This document shows, piece after piece, positions 38,795 through 47,140 of a stretch of 64,000 bases of DNA (the stretch's first letter is position 1; every line of letters begins with the position of its first letter). The stretch covers positions 303,907 to 367,906 of the forward strand of contig JAWPMV010000004.1 in assembly GCA_033391075.1 (NCBI GenBank), in the 5' to 3' direction. The notes beneath the pieces are model-generated. The model was not told the origin of the DNA and searched no databases. It worked only from the letters and a program-made list of their open reading frames with translations. The position numbers were made by a program, and so were the translations under genes. The DNA is from Bacteroidia bacterium. GTDB taxonomy: Bacteria > Bacteroidota > Bacteroidia > J057.

Positions 38795-39538
38795 ATGACT
38801 ATATCCAAAACTACTGTCCATTTCCTGATCGCTACCAACCTCCTTTCAAGCCTTATTATTATAGGATTTACTTTCTATACTTTCTCCAATAAAGGGCATG
38901 ATCCACTCATAGAGGCAGAAAGAATAAACATTGTAAATGAGGATGGAACGGTAGTCATGGCTATTTCAAATAAACAGCGAATAGCTGCTCCCAGAGTTGG
39001 TGGGAAAGCCTATCCTGTGGAGATGATAGAAAGACAGCATTTCGCCGGAATAATATTTTTCAATGAAGAAGGAGATGAAATAGGAGGATTGATTTATAAT
39101 AGCAAAGAGCTGGAAGATGGAAGAAAGTTTGGAGCCGGACATTTATCCTTTGACAGGCATCGCGATAATCAGGTCATTAACCTGGAGCATAAAGAAAATA
39201 TTCATGGTCTGGTGAAATCTGGCCTGAGCATTTATGACAGAGAAGGGGATGGAAGTTTTAAGCGAAACCTGGATTTGATGCATGAATACAGATACGAGGA
39301 TCTTTCGGAAGCGCGAAAAAAAGAGATCGTTTCAGAGATTCGGGAGATGAGAAAGGCCGGAAAACTGGGTTCCGAAAGATTGTTTTTAGGGAGTAAAAAT
39401 GAAATCCCTCAATTGAGTTTGAAAGACAAGGAGGGCCAGGAACGGATAAAGCTGTTTGTAGACTCTCTGGATGTGGCCCGCATTCTGTTTTTTGACGAGC
39501 AGGGAGAAATAATCAGCGAATTTCCTCAGACAGATTGA
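38795..39538 (+). CDS. Membrane-anchored protein of unknown function
   Basis: The 247-residue protein has one N-terminal transmembrane segment (about residues 9-29) and an extracytoplasmic, beta-rich body with repeated 'VNEDGTVVMAIS', 'FFNEEGDEIGGLIY' and 'FFDEQGEIISEF' strand-turn-strand units. The same short 'dEeGe' hairpin recurs about three times and suggests an internally repeated fold. No catalytic motif is recognised. It is a single gene between the TRAP operon and a sulfatase. Confidence 0.6.
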   Translation: MTISKTTVHFLIATNLLSSLIIIGFTFYTFSNKGHDPLIEAERINIVNEDGTVVMAISNKQRIAAPRVGGKAYPVEMIERQHFAGIIFFNEEGDEIGGLIYNSKELEDGRKFGAGHLSFDRHRDNQVINLEHKENIHGLVKSGLSIYDREGDGSFKRNLDLMHEYRYEDLSEARKKEIVSEIREMRKAGKLGSERLFLGSKNEIPQLSLKDKEGQERIKLFVDSLDVARILFFDEQGEIISEFPQTD

Positions 39539-39634
39539 ACAGATTAGGGAAGAGTTTATTAAAGCAAGAGTTCCAGATGCGTGATTTCTCCTGAGAATTT
39601 ATAATTTAGCTAGACATGCTCTTATTCTTTCCTC

Positions 39635-41170
39635 ATGAAAAATCTTGCTTTTATCTGTTCAAGTCTCCTGCTGTTTTGCCTGTTAAGCTGTGAAGCTCCA
39701 GCCAAAAAAGAAAAACTACCCAATGTTATTTACATCCTCGCCGATGATATGGGATATGGGGATGTCTCTGCTTTAAATGAAGACTCCCGCATTCATACGC
39801 CACATTTGGATGCTATGATCCAGAATGGGATGCATTTCACAGATGCTCATAGTGGATCAGCGGTTTGTACCCCTACTCGCTATGGAATTCTGACCGGGAG
39901 ATATTCATGGAGAACAAGCATGAAAGAAGGGGTTACCTGGAGTTGGTCGGAGCCATTGATCGCCCCGGAGCGAAGCACAGTTGCTTCCAAACTCAAAGGC
40001 AAAGGCTATCATACTGCCTGTATTGGTAAATGGCATTTGGGCCTGGGATGGGAAAAGGACTCTGCAGGAGTCGTAGATATCAGAAAGCCTGTTAAAAACG
40101 GCCCCAACGTAAATGGGTTTGATTACTTTTTTGGAATTACGGCTTCTCTGGATATCCCTCCCTACATCTACATTGAAAACGACCGTTCCACCACCCAGGA
40201 AATAGATACGATAGAGAAAATGGATGGAAAGGCTTTTTGGAGGAAGGGGGCAATAGGTTCAGATTTCAAGCATATAGAAGTCTTGCCAAAAATCACAGAA
40301 AAGGCAGTGAGTTATATAGCGGATCAATCTCAAAAAGATAATCCCTTTTTTCTCTACTTTCCCCTACCTGCTCCTCATACTCCTATCCTTCCAACTGAGG
40401 AATTTCAGGGAAAAAGTAAAACCAATGAATATGGCGATTTTGTGATGATGGTAGATGATGTGGTAGGGCAAATTGTGGAAGCCGTCCGAAAGGCCGGGCA
40501 GGAGGAAAATACCCTGATAATTTTCACTAGTGATAATGGCTGTTCTCCTATGGCTGATTTTGAAGAATTGGCAAGCTTTGGTCATGATCCCAGCTATATT
40601 TTCCGGGGACACAAGGCAGATATATTTGAAGGAGGGATGCGGGTTCCCTTTATCGCAAAATGGCCTGCAAAAATAAAGGCCTCAACACGTAGTCAGGAAG
40701 TCATTTGTCATACAGACTTTATGGCGACCATGGCAGCTATCACTTCCGATTCTATGGCACCCAATGAGGCAGAGGACAGTTATAGTATTCTTCCTGCACT
40801 ATTAGGGGAAAGTCAGGCTGAGCCGATCCGTGAAGCGACGGTCCATCACTCCATCAATGGCTCTTTCTCTATTCGGCAGGGCAAGTGGAAAATGATCTTT
40901 TGCCCGGGTTCCGGAGGCTGGAGTGAGCCTGTTCCCAAAAAAGCAAAAGAAATGGACTTACCCCTTTTGCAATTGTACGATCTGGAAGGAGATATCGAGG
41001 AAACAGATAATGTAATCCGACAGCATCCAAAAATCGCAAAGAAACTGGCTGATTTGATGGAATCTTATATTGAAAATGGAAGGAGTACTCCGGGCATAGC
41101 TCAGGAAAATGATACTGAAACCAAACTCTATCTCCATTCTGACATTCCTAAGTCTTTTTATTTTGAGTAG
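39635..41170 (+). CDS. Sulfatase (S1, Cys-type formylglycine) lipoprotein
   Basis: The protein is 511 residues with a lipobox (LLSC, Cys19). 'YILADDMGYGD' (about 33-43) carries the first calcium ligands, the formylglycine site is Cys78 in 'CTPTRYGILTGR', and 'FTSDNGCSP' gives the later metal ligands. Cys-type sulfatases need an FGE or anSME maturase, which is not in the window. It removes sulfate esters from a polysaccharide, glycosaminoglycan or aryl sulfate at the cell envelope. The length and motif set match S1 arylsulfatases acting on carbohydrate sulfates. Confidence 0.92.
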   Translation: MKNLAFICSSLLLFCLLSCEAPAKKEKLPNVIYILADDMGYGDVSALNEDSRIHTPHLDAMIQNGMHFTDAHSGSAVCTPTRYGILTGRYSWRTSMKEGVTWSWSEPLIAPERSTVASKLKGKGYHTACIGKWHLGLGWEKDSAGVVDIRKPVKNGPNVNGFDYFFGITASLDIPPYIYIENDRSTTQEIDTIEKMDGKAFWRKGAIGSDFKHIEVLPKITEKAVSYIADQSQKDNPFFLYFPLPAPHTPILPTEEFQGKSKTNEYGDFVMMVDDVVGQIVEAVRKAGQEENTLIIFTSDNGCSPMADFEELASFGHDPSYIFRGHKADIFEGGMRVPFIAKWPAKIKASTRSQEVICHTDFMATMAAITSDSMAPNEAEDSYSILPALLGESQAEPIREATVHHSINGSFSIRQGKWKMIFCPGSGGWSEPVPKKAKEMDLPLLQLYDLEGDIEETDNVIRQHPKIAKKLADLMESYIENGRSTPGIAQENDTETKLYLHSDIPKSFYFE

Positions 41171-41281
41171 AAATTGGGCAATTTGCACTGCCTAAGAATA
41201 GATTGAAATTACATTCAAAGAATCGTAGAAGATTTTACGGATTTGTTGTAATTTGAGAAATTAATGCCCAAGGCCTCCTAG

Positions 41282-43864
41282 ATGACTGAACGTAATACGC
41301 GCCTGTTAGCCGCCATCATGTTTACGGATATACAGGGTTATACTGCTTTGATGCAGGATAACGAAGCGGCAGCTATTCGCCTCAGAGACAGGCACAGGGA
41401 GGTAATGGACATCTATCACAAAAAGCACAAAGGAAAGATCGTACAGTATTATGGAGATGGTAGTCTGAGTATCTTCAATAGCTGTGTAGAAGCAGTTAAG
41501 TGTGCAATTTCCATTCAAAAAGACTTACAGCATGCCGAGCCCAATGTCCCCCTGAGAATCGGGATTCATTTGGGAGATATCATTGAAAGAGAAGATGATA
41601 TCATCGGGAATGGAGTAAATATGGCGTCTCGGGTTGAAAGCCTTTCTGTTCCGGGTTCTGTTATGATTTCGAGGAAAGTAGCTGATGAGATCACCAATCA
41701 GTCCGGGATACAGTTGAAGTCCATGGGTTTCTTCAGCTTCAAGAATGTAAATACGCCTACAGAAGTACTGGCAGTCGATGAAGAAGGCCTCAAGGTGCCT
41801 GAAGGGAAATTGCTTGATGGAAAATTTACCAAGCGGAAAGCGAGCGATAAACCCTCTATTCAAAATCTGCCAAACTGGGTCAAATATGTGGGAGGAATTG
41901 CCTTGTTAAGCATCCTGGTTCCTATTGTGATGCTGCTATTCAGTCCCTCAAGCGCCCAAGGTGAAACTTTTAGCCTTTTTGACGAAACAGGGGCAGAGTT
42001 TCTGCTTCCCAAAGTTAGTTCTTCTGATATTAAAAGCCTTTACACTACTCCTTTCAAAAATTCCGATAATCAGGATGCAGATGATTGGCTGAGTTTGGGC
42101 ATTCCCTATGCCCTTAGCCTGGACCTGAGTCAGGATTCCCGAATTTTCAATGAATTTGGGCAAGTTGCTGTTGATGCCAGTTTGAACAGAAGTCTCAATG
42201 AAGCAAGAACTGCCGATTGTGATTACCTGATCCAGGGCTCCTTCCGGAAAACCGATAAAGGATATGAATTGAAAACGGAGGTCTACAATACCTCTGATGG
42301 AACCTTATTGGAAGAGAAGAACTATAAAGGGAAAGTCCTCTTTGACTTGTTGGATGACGTGTCTCTTGAGCTAAAGAAATCCTTTAAGCTAAAAAAGGGT
42401 GATGCCAATATCGTTGACCTCAATCTAAGAAGCTATTTCACCCCATCAGAAGAAGCTTTTGAGAAATTGTGTAAAGGACTTCTTTACAAAAGAGAAAATT
42501 CCGGAGCATTCAATGATATTCATGATTTGCTGGAATCCGCAGTTAATATAGACTCCAGCTTTGCCTGGGGACACTATGTCCTGAGTGATTTTCATAATAC
42601 GCACAGAATCAATCGGCAAGTTGCGGATAAGCATATAGCCCTTGCTATGAAATACCGGGAGGAACTTCCTCTCAATCAGAATATCCAGATTCGCCTCTTG
42701 AATTATCGCATAAAGGAACAGCAAAAAGAGTCTTTGACTTTGGCCAATTTCCTGCATAAATCCAGGCCTACGGATGCAAATCTCCTGCTCAATTTGATCA
42801 ATGAGTATTTCCGACAAGGCAAATATGAAGAAGCGATCAAAGAAATTGGCGAATACAGAGCCCTGAAAGGAGCACCCAATGCCTTACTCGATCTTCTTTC
42901 ACAAAGCCTGATTCGACTTGATCGAGTGGATGACGCAATCCAGCAATTGGAGTTGGTATTGAATCGGAATTCCATGTTCGCGGAAGCTTTACTTTGGTTG
43001 GGGAAAGCCCATTTAGCCAATAAAGATTTTGAGAAAGCACAGGAAATTCTTGAAGAGTTAAATGTCCTCAAACCGAATCAAATCGAAGTGCTGAATCTTC
43101 AAAATCACATAAGTTTCATGCTGGATTCGGCAGATATTTTTTCGGAAGACTATTATGAATCCCTGACGGGAACTTATTGGGCCGCAGGGATTAGTAAGCG
43201 CTCCTCACATGAGATTTTTCTGGAAAACGGCCAACTCTACTATCAATTTGAGGGTTCTGAAAACAGGGAAGGAATGTATCCCTTAAGTAGGTCAATATTT
43301 TTTAGTGTAAATAATAATGAAGGGCAAATCATACAGTCCCGGCATTTCTTCATCAAGAATAATATGGGGACTTATGACCGTATGTTGATTGATGAAAGAG
43401 GGGACTTGTCGGGATATATGAACTTTGAGATTGATAAAGATATTCTGAGGGGAATGGATGTTTTTGAAAAGGGAGATTATGAAGCCGCTGAAACGCAATT
43501 TCAAGCCTCTATAGAAGCACACCCCAATCATAACTTCCTATCCTATTATCTGAAACACCTCGACTTTCGCAAGGACAGCATCTACTCTACCCTCTCCGAT
43601 GATTGGAAGGCCTTTGAAGGCATTTATTTTACCCAAACCCATCAATACAAGATCTTTTTAAAAAAATCAGAGCTTTACATTCAGTCTGAGAGTAATTTGA
43701 GCTATAATGACCCCGTTTTGCTGCTTGCTCTGGATGAAACTACTTTTTTAGATAGTCATAAGCTTACCTACCGCATTCAATTTCAAAAAGAAGCCGGTAA
43801 AAATATCCGGCTGGAATTTATCAATGGTCAAAAAGGAAGTATAATTGCCAAACGCCTGCGATAG
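41282..43864 (+). CDS. Class III adenylate/guanylate cyclase with TM segment and TPR-like region
   Basis: This 860-residue protein has an N-terminal class III cyclase domain (1-165): metal Asp16 in 'FTDIQGYT', Asp59 in 'YYGDGS', 'GIHLGDI', and the transition-state pair Asn113/Arg117 in 'NMASRVES'. All key catalytic positions appear present. A transmembrane helix (about 202-221) follows, then a large extracytoplasmic region with TPR-like helices (about 390-640) and a C-terminal beta-like region (about 640-860). It would make cAMP or cGMP in the cytoplasm in response to envelope signals. The inverted order (cyclase first, sensor after the TM) is common in Bacteroidota cyclase/TPR fusions. Confidence 0.85.
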   Translation: MTERNTRLLAAIMFTDIQGYTALMQDNEAAAIRLRDRHREVMDIYHKKHKGKIVQYYGDGSLSIFNSCVEAVKCAISIQKDLQHAEPNVPLRIGIHLGDIIEREDDIIGNGVNMASRVESLSVPGSVMISRKVADEITNQSGIQLKSMGFFSFKNVNTPTEVLAVDEEGLKVPEGKLLDGKFTKRKASDKPSIQNLPNWVKYVGGIALLSILVPIVMLLFSPSSAQGETFSLFDETGAEFLLPKVSSSDIKSLYTTPFKNSDNQDADDWLSLGIPYALSLDLSQDSRIFNEFGQVAVDASLNRSLNEARTADCDYLIQGSFRKTDKGYELKTEVYNTSDGTLLEEKNYKGKVLFDLLDDVSLELKKSFKLKKGDANIVDLNLRSYFTPSEEAFEKLCKGLLYKRENSGAFNDIHDLLESAVNIDSSFAWGHYVLSDFHNTHRINRQVADKHIALAMKYREELPLNQNIQIRLLNYRIKEQQKESLTLANFLHKSRPTDANLLLNLINEYFRQGKYEEAIKEIGEYRALKGAPNALLDLLSQSLIRLDRVDDAIQQLELVLNRNSMFAEALLWLGKAHLANKDFEKAQEILEELNVLKPNQIEVLNLQNHISFMLDSADIFSEDYYESLTGTYWAAGISKRSSHEIFLENGQLYYQFEGSENREGMYPLSRSIFFSVNNNEGQIIQSRHFFIKNNMGTYDRMLIDERGDLSGYMNFEIDKDILRGMDVFEKGDYEAAETQFQASIEAHPNHNFLSYYLKHLDFRKDSIYSTLSDDWKAFEGIYFTQTHQYKIFLKKSELYIQSESNLSYNDPVLLLALDETTFLDSHKLTYRIQFQKEAGKNIRLEFINGQKGSIIAKRLR

Positions 43865-43922
43865 GTTTCAAAACATAAAGAAGCCTATAGGGCTCATAAG
43901 GAGATTCTCTGATATTTATTCT

Positions 43923-44495
43923 ATGTTTAAAATTGCCATTGTTTCTGGTTCCGCCAGATTGGGGAGGCAAACTCCCAAAGCTGTTTCTTTCCTTGCTCAG
44001 CAAATCAAGAAGCGCGATGAGCCTACTCAGGTGCAAATTCTGGATGTGAAGGAATACAATTTTCCTGTTATGGAAGAAAGATTGGGGAGAAATCCCAATC
44101 CTCCCGATCGCCTCGAAGAATTTGGTCAGCATCTTATGGAAGCTGACGCTCTGGTATTTGCCTCGCCTGAATATAATGGGAGTTTCTCTGGAGCGCTGAA
44201 AAATACCCTGGACTATTTTCGGAAAGAGTATGCAAAAAAACCCATTGGCATCATGACCGTTTCTGCCGGTAAGTTCTCGGGTGTAAATGCTTCTCACGAT
44301 TTGCAAAAGTATGTATTGGCTCTTGGAGGATTTCCTTTGCCTCGCAAATTGATGATCGGAGGAGTGGGAAATCTCTTTGATGATGAGGGGAATTTATTGG
44401 ATGAAAAGCAGCTTGGGAGCTTCGATAAATTCGTAGAAGAACTCCTTTGGTTGACAGATGCAATTGTACGTAAAAAAGAAGGGGAAAAGACCTAA
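43923..44495 (+). CDS. NADPH-dependent FMN reductase family protein
   Basis: From the ATG at 43923 the product has 190 residues with the flavodoxin-like FMN site 'VSGSARLGRQTPK' (about 7-19), 'FASPEYNGSFSGALKNTLDY' (given in part: SPEYNGSFSG) and 'GIMTVSAGKFSG'. These belong to the SsuE/AzoR-like FMN reductase group, which reduces FMN, quinones or azo compounds with NAD(P)H. An upstream in-frame start at 43845 overlaps the cyclase gene and has no similarity to the family. It is separated from its neighbours and ends at a weak terminator. Confidence 0.85.
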   Translation: MFKIAIVSGSARLGRQTPKAVSFLAQQIKKRDEPTQVQILDVKEYNFPVMEERLGRNPNPPDRLEEFGQHLMEADALVFASPEYNGSFSGALKNTLDYFRKEYAKKPIGIMTVSAGKFSGVNASHDLQKYVLALGGFPLPRKLMIGGVGNLFDDEGNLLDEKQLGSFDKFVEELLWLTDAIVRKKEGEKT

Positions 44496-44515
44496 AATGG
44501 AAGTATGAGTGCAAG

Positions 44516-44549
44516 AAGAGGGGCTTTACTCCCTCTTTCCTACTTTTTT
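44516..44549 (+). terminator. Weak hairpin terminator
   Basis: AAGAGGG (44516-44522) and CCCTCTT (44531-44537) form a 7-bp stem with an 8-base loop, followed by a T-rich tract (to about 44549) broken by CC. It follows the FMN reductase gene. Confidence 0.45.
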
Positions 44550-44635
44550 CCTACCTTTTTCAAACCCGTAAATTTTGGTAAGCTTGGGTTATGGGTCTAG
44601 CTTGAGTCAAGATTTCAATCACAACATTTACTGAC

Positions 44636-45235
44636 ATGAAAAAAATAATTTCATCTTGCATCCTACTCCTCTGTACCAGCTTTTTACTGGCTCAATCAAA
44701 TAGCGAACTGACGAGAGAATTCTCTTTTGAGAATGATTCTGATCCCATCGAATTTGTCGTGGAAGTACAGGAGGGTAGCCAGGAACTCTTATTCGCACTC
44801 AATAGCTTTACCATGGGTGGAGATTTAAAAGTCATCCTCTTAAGTCCTTCCGGAAAAAAAGAAGGAGGTTTCCGTTTGCAAAGTATGCCTGGCAAAAACA
44901 AGGTAAAGGAAAAGTCTAAAAGCAAAGAGAAAACAGGAGCAAGCTCCATTACTTCCAAAAGCAAAAGTTCTACCAGTACTTCAACTTCGGTGAATACGAA
45001 TACGAATACGAATACAAATACCAATTCCCAGGAATCGGGAAGTCGTATTGAGACAAGTAGTGATGGTGACAACACCTTCACCTATAGCATGTCCAGCAAT
45101 AAGAATTCTATTTCTAAAGGAAATATGAATAAAACCATCTCCAATCCTGAATCAGGAGCTTGGAAAGTGGTCATAGATCCTGCAGATGTAACAGGTGAAC
45201 TTCTCATTCGCATAAGACAAAAAAGCCGGAACTAG
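44636..45235 (+). CDS. Secreted protein with Ser/Thr/Asn low-complexity insert
   Basis: This 199-residue protein has a signal peptide (1-19, LLAQ). Residues 25-85 and 165-199 look like two parts of a beta-sandwich: 'GDLKVILLSPSGKK' and 'SGAWKVVIDPADVTGELLIRI' resemble the ends of proprotein-convertase P-type or PPC domains. Between them lies a disordered run rich in Lys-Ser, Ser-Thr and five Asn-Thr pairs (about 90-140). The Asn-Thr part is encoded by a hexanucleotide repeat. It lies 5 bp before a membrane LuxR gene. Function is unknown; a surface or periplasmic role is implied by the signal peptide. Confidence 0.6.
   Translation: MKKIISSCILLLCTSFLLAQSNSELTREFSFENDSDPIEFVVEVQEGSQELLFALNSFTMGGDLKVILLSPSGKKEGGFRLQSMPGKNKVKEKSKSKEKTGASSITSKSKSSTSTSTSVNTNTNTNTNTNSQESGSRIETSSDGDNTFTYSMSSNKNSISKGNMNKTISNPESGAWKVVIDPADVTGELLIRIRQKSRN
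44993..45022 (+). repeat. Hexanucleotide microsatellite inside a gene
   Basis: Three exact AATACG units (44993, 44999, 45005) are followed by AATACA and AATACC variants, together encoding five Asn-Thr pairs. The unit length is a multiple of three, so slippage changes the length of the linker without changing the frame. Confidence 0.85.
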
Positions 45236-45240
45236 GATTT

Positions 45241-46248
45241 ATGTTAAAATACAGACTACTGCTTCTGAGCTTTCTGTTTTTTTCTTACTCTTCCCAAGCG
45301 CAGTTCCTCATTGAAGGGACTGTGCGTGCTGATAGTAGCTGGGAGAAGGTTGTTTATTTATCGCTTATTCCCAGTTTGGAAGATATGCATACAGTATCCC
45401 TGGATATGATTGCAATGCAGACCCCTCTGGATGCTGAAGGGCATTTTCGCTTTCAGGGAGATTATTTACCAAAAGGAGACCAGCTGTACCGGGTTCATAT
45501 CAGCAAAAAGGGAGACCCACCTTCCACCATCATTATAGGGGGGAATGATCATAACCATTTTTTCCTGATTGGCAATCCGCAATTGTCCTGTGAGCTTTCA
45601 GCTCCTTCAGATAGTAGTTTATGGGGCAAACTTCTCTTCAATTCCTGCTATGTAAATTCCGGTCTGCTTCAGGTGGACCAAATCCTCGCGGAATACGAAG
45701 CCAATGCCTCCTACGATTTTTCTTTAGGGAGGGAATATTTAAAAATAGCTCGAGACGAAAAACTCAGGCATTTGGCAGATAGCACCCAAAACCTCCTGCT
45801 GGCCTTATATGCCCTTTCTCAAACCCATGCAGAAGCTCACTATCTGGAGAATCCTGATTATTATCATACTTTCTTCGAAAGATGGGGAGAAGTTGAAAAT
45901 GCTTATCTGGATGATTTTCGTTCGTCCATCCAATATCGAATGGTCGCTCAGAATCCCGCATTCTCTCAATGGCTAATGTCCTTCTGTTTTCTGCTAATCG
46001 GATTATTATTCTGGCCGCTTTATCACTGGCTGAAGAATTTCAGTAAAGATGGCCGCCAGCATTTGCTTCAGGAATTGAGTTTGCAGGAACGAAAAGTATT
46101 CGGACTGATCAGAGAAGGGAAATCCAATAAAGAAATCTCCGAAAAGTTACACATTGAATTAACGACCGTTAAATCTCATGTGCGTAATGTATATGGGAAG
46201 CTTAAGGTGAATTCACGCAAAGAGGTAGTAGATTTTCCTCTAAAATAA
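45241..46248 (+). CDS. Membrane-bound LuxR-type regulator with periplasmic domain
   Basis: This 335-residue protein has a signal peptide or first TM (1-20), a periplasmic region (about 21-235) that begins with a DUF4369-like beta domain ('FLIEGTVRADSSW', 'DAEGHFRFQGDYLPKG'), a TM (about 238-260) and a cytoplasmic LuxR-type HTH (about 272-330) with 'LTxxERKVFGLIREGKSNKEISEKL'-type sequence (here LQERKVFGLI, GKSNKEISEKL) and 'TVKSHVRNVYGKLKV'. It joins envelope sensing directly to DNA binding. It is co-transcribed with the secreted Asn-Thr-repeat protein upstream, and may control the nearby lipoprotein gene at 46375. Confidence 0.82.
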   Translation: MLKYRLLLLSFLFFSYSSQAQFLIEGTVRADSSWEKVVYLSLIPSLEDMHTVSLDMIAMQTPLDAEGHFRFQGDYLPKGDQLYRVHISKKGDPPSTIIIGGNDHNHFFLIGNPQLSCELSAPSDSSLWGKLLFNSCYVNSGLLQVDQILAEYEANASYDFSLGREYLKIARDEKLRHLADSTQNLLLALYALSQTHAEAHYLENPDYYHTFFERWGEVENAYLDDFRSSIQYRMVAQNPAFSQWLMSFCFLLIGLLFWPLYHWLKNFSKDGRQHLLQELSLQERKVFGLIREGKSNKEISEKLHIELTTVKSHVRNVYGKLKVNSRKEVVDFPLK

Positions 46249-46374
46249 AGCATCTGAATTTTTCATAGCTGCATATTTTCAAATGGATGTTGACATAGCC
46301 CATTGGGATGGGGTCTAAGTCAATAAAAGGTCCGTTACAGGAATGGATCTATCCTTTATGAAGAATGCCTAATT

Positions 46375-47061
46375 ATGAAAAACACAATTCACCTCTTAAT
46401 TCTCAGTCTTTCGATCATCTTGTTCTCTTCCTGTTCACAATCTGAACTGGAACGTGATAACAAAGCCATCTCTCCTATTTTTGAAAATGCCTTTGAGTTA
46501 CAGTCGGGATTCAGTATTTCTCCCCATGAAGTAAGCCTGGAAAACGGCCGAATCAATTTCCATAGCCTCGATGCGTTTGAAAATTTAGCTTCAAATACTG
46601 CTAACCAGCATTATGTAGCTCAATTCAAATCCCTGATTCAGAGACAAGGAGATTACCGACCTGATCAGCATGCATCTACTTATGTTGATGAAGATAAAGA
46701 TGACTATCTGGGAGGCTTTCTCTTTAATTCAGATGGAATTCTTCAAGTCGAAAACCTTATTTTTAAAGTAGATGCCAAAGAACAAGCCATTCGCTTTCTT
46801 CCTGCAGATAAGCTAGAACAATTACCAGCCCTCATCAATGGAAGCGATGGAGCGGATATTCAAAGCCAATCTGCCCAATACCTATTGGGCTTGGACAATG
46901 AAATGTCTTCCGGCTCTTTGCCTGTAGTTTGTTGGATGTGTATTGTGGGCTCGATAACAACTCAGCAGGGTGATATCGGAGGAACCATTGTTACACGTCT
47001 TGCATGTGCTTTGTGTAAGGTTCAGTTGGGAGATGATGATGAGGAAGATCAAAAACGTTAG
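46375..47061 (+). CDS. Lipoprotein with two CxxC motifs, unknown function
   Basis: The 228-residue protein has a lipobox (FSSC, Cys20). Residues 30-170 are acidic and helical/beta mixed without a known motif. Near the C-terminus it carries CWMC (about 187-190) and, 21 residues on, CALC (about 211-214), followed by an acidic tail (DDDEEDQKR). Two CxxC pairs in an exported protein could bind a metal or be a redox pair. No family is recognised. It ends at a bidirectional terminator. Confidence 0.6.
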   Translation: MKNTIHLLILSLSIILFSSCSQSELERDNKAISPIFENAFELQSGFSISPHEVSLENGRINFHSLDAFENLASNTANQHYVAQFKSLIQRQGDYRPDQHASTYVDEDKDDYLGGFLFNSDGILQVENLIFKVDAKEQAIRFLPADKLEQLPALINGSDGADIQSQSAQYLLGLDNEMSSGSLPVVCWMCIVGSITTQQGDIGGTIVTRLACALCKVQLGDDDEEDQKR

Positions 47062-47110
47062 GAACTGATCCATTTTAAGCTCTGCCAAATAAGGCAAGCG
47101 CTCCTTGGTA

Positions 47111-47140
47111 CCCCCTCTTTGTCGGAGGGGGCTTTGTTTG
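47111..47140. terminator. Bidirectional terminator between convergent genes
   Basis: CCCCCTC (47111-47117) and GAGGGGG (47125-47131) form a 7-bp GC-rich stem with a 7-base loop, followed by CTTTGTTTGTT on the plus strand. It separates the CxxC lipoprotein gene from the convergent SDR gene ending at 47141. Confidence 0.75.
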
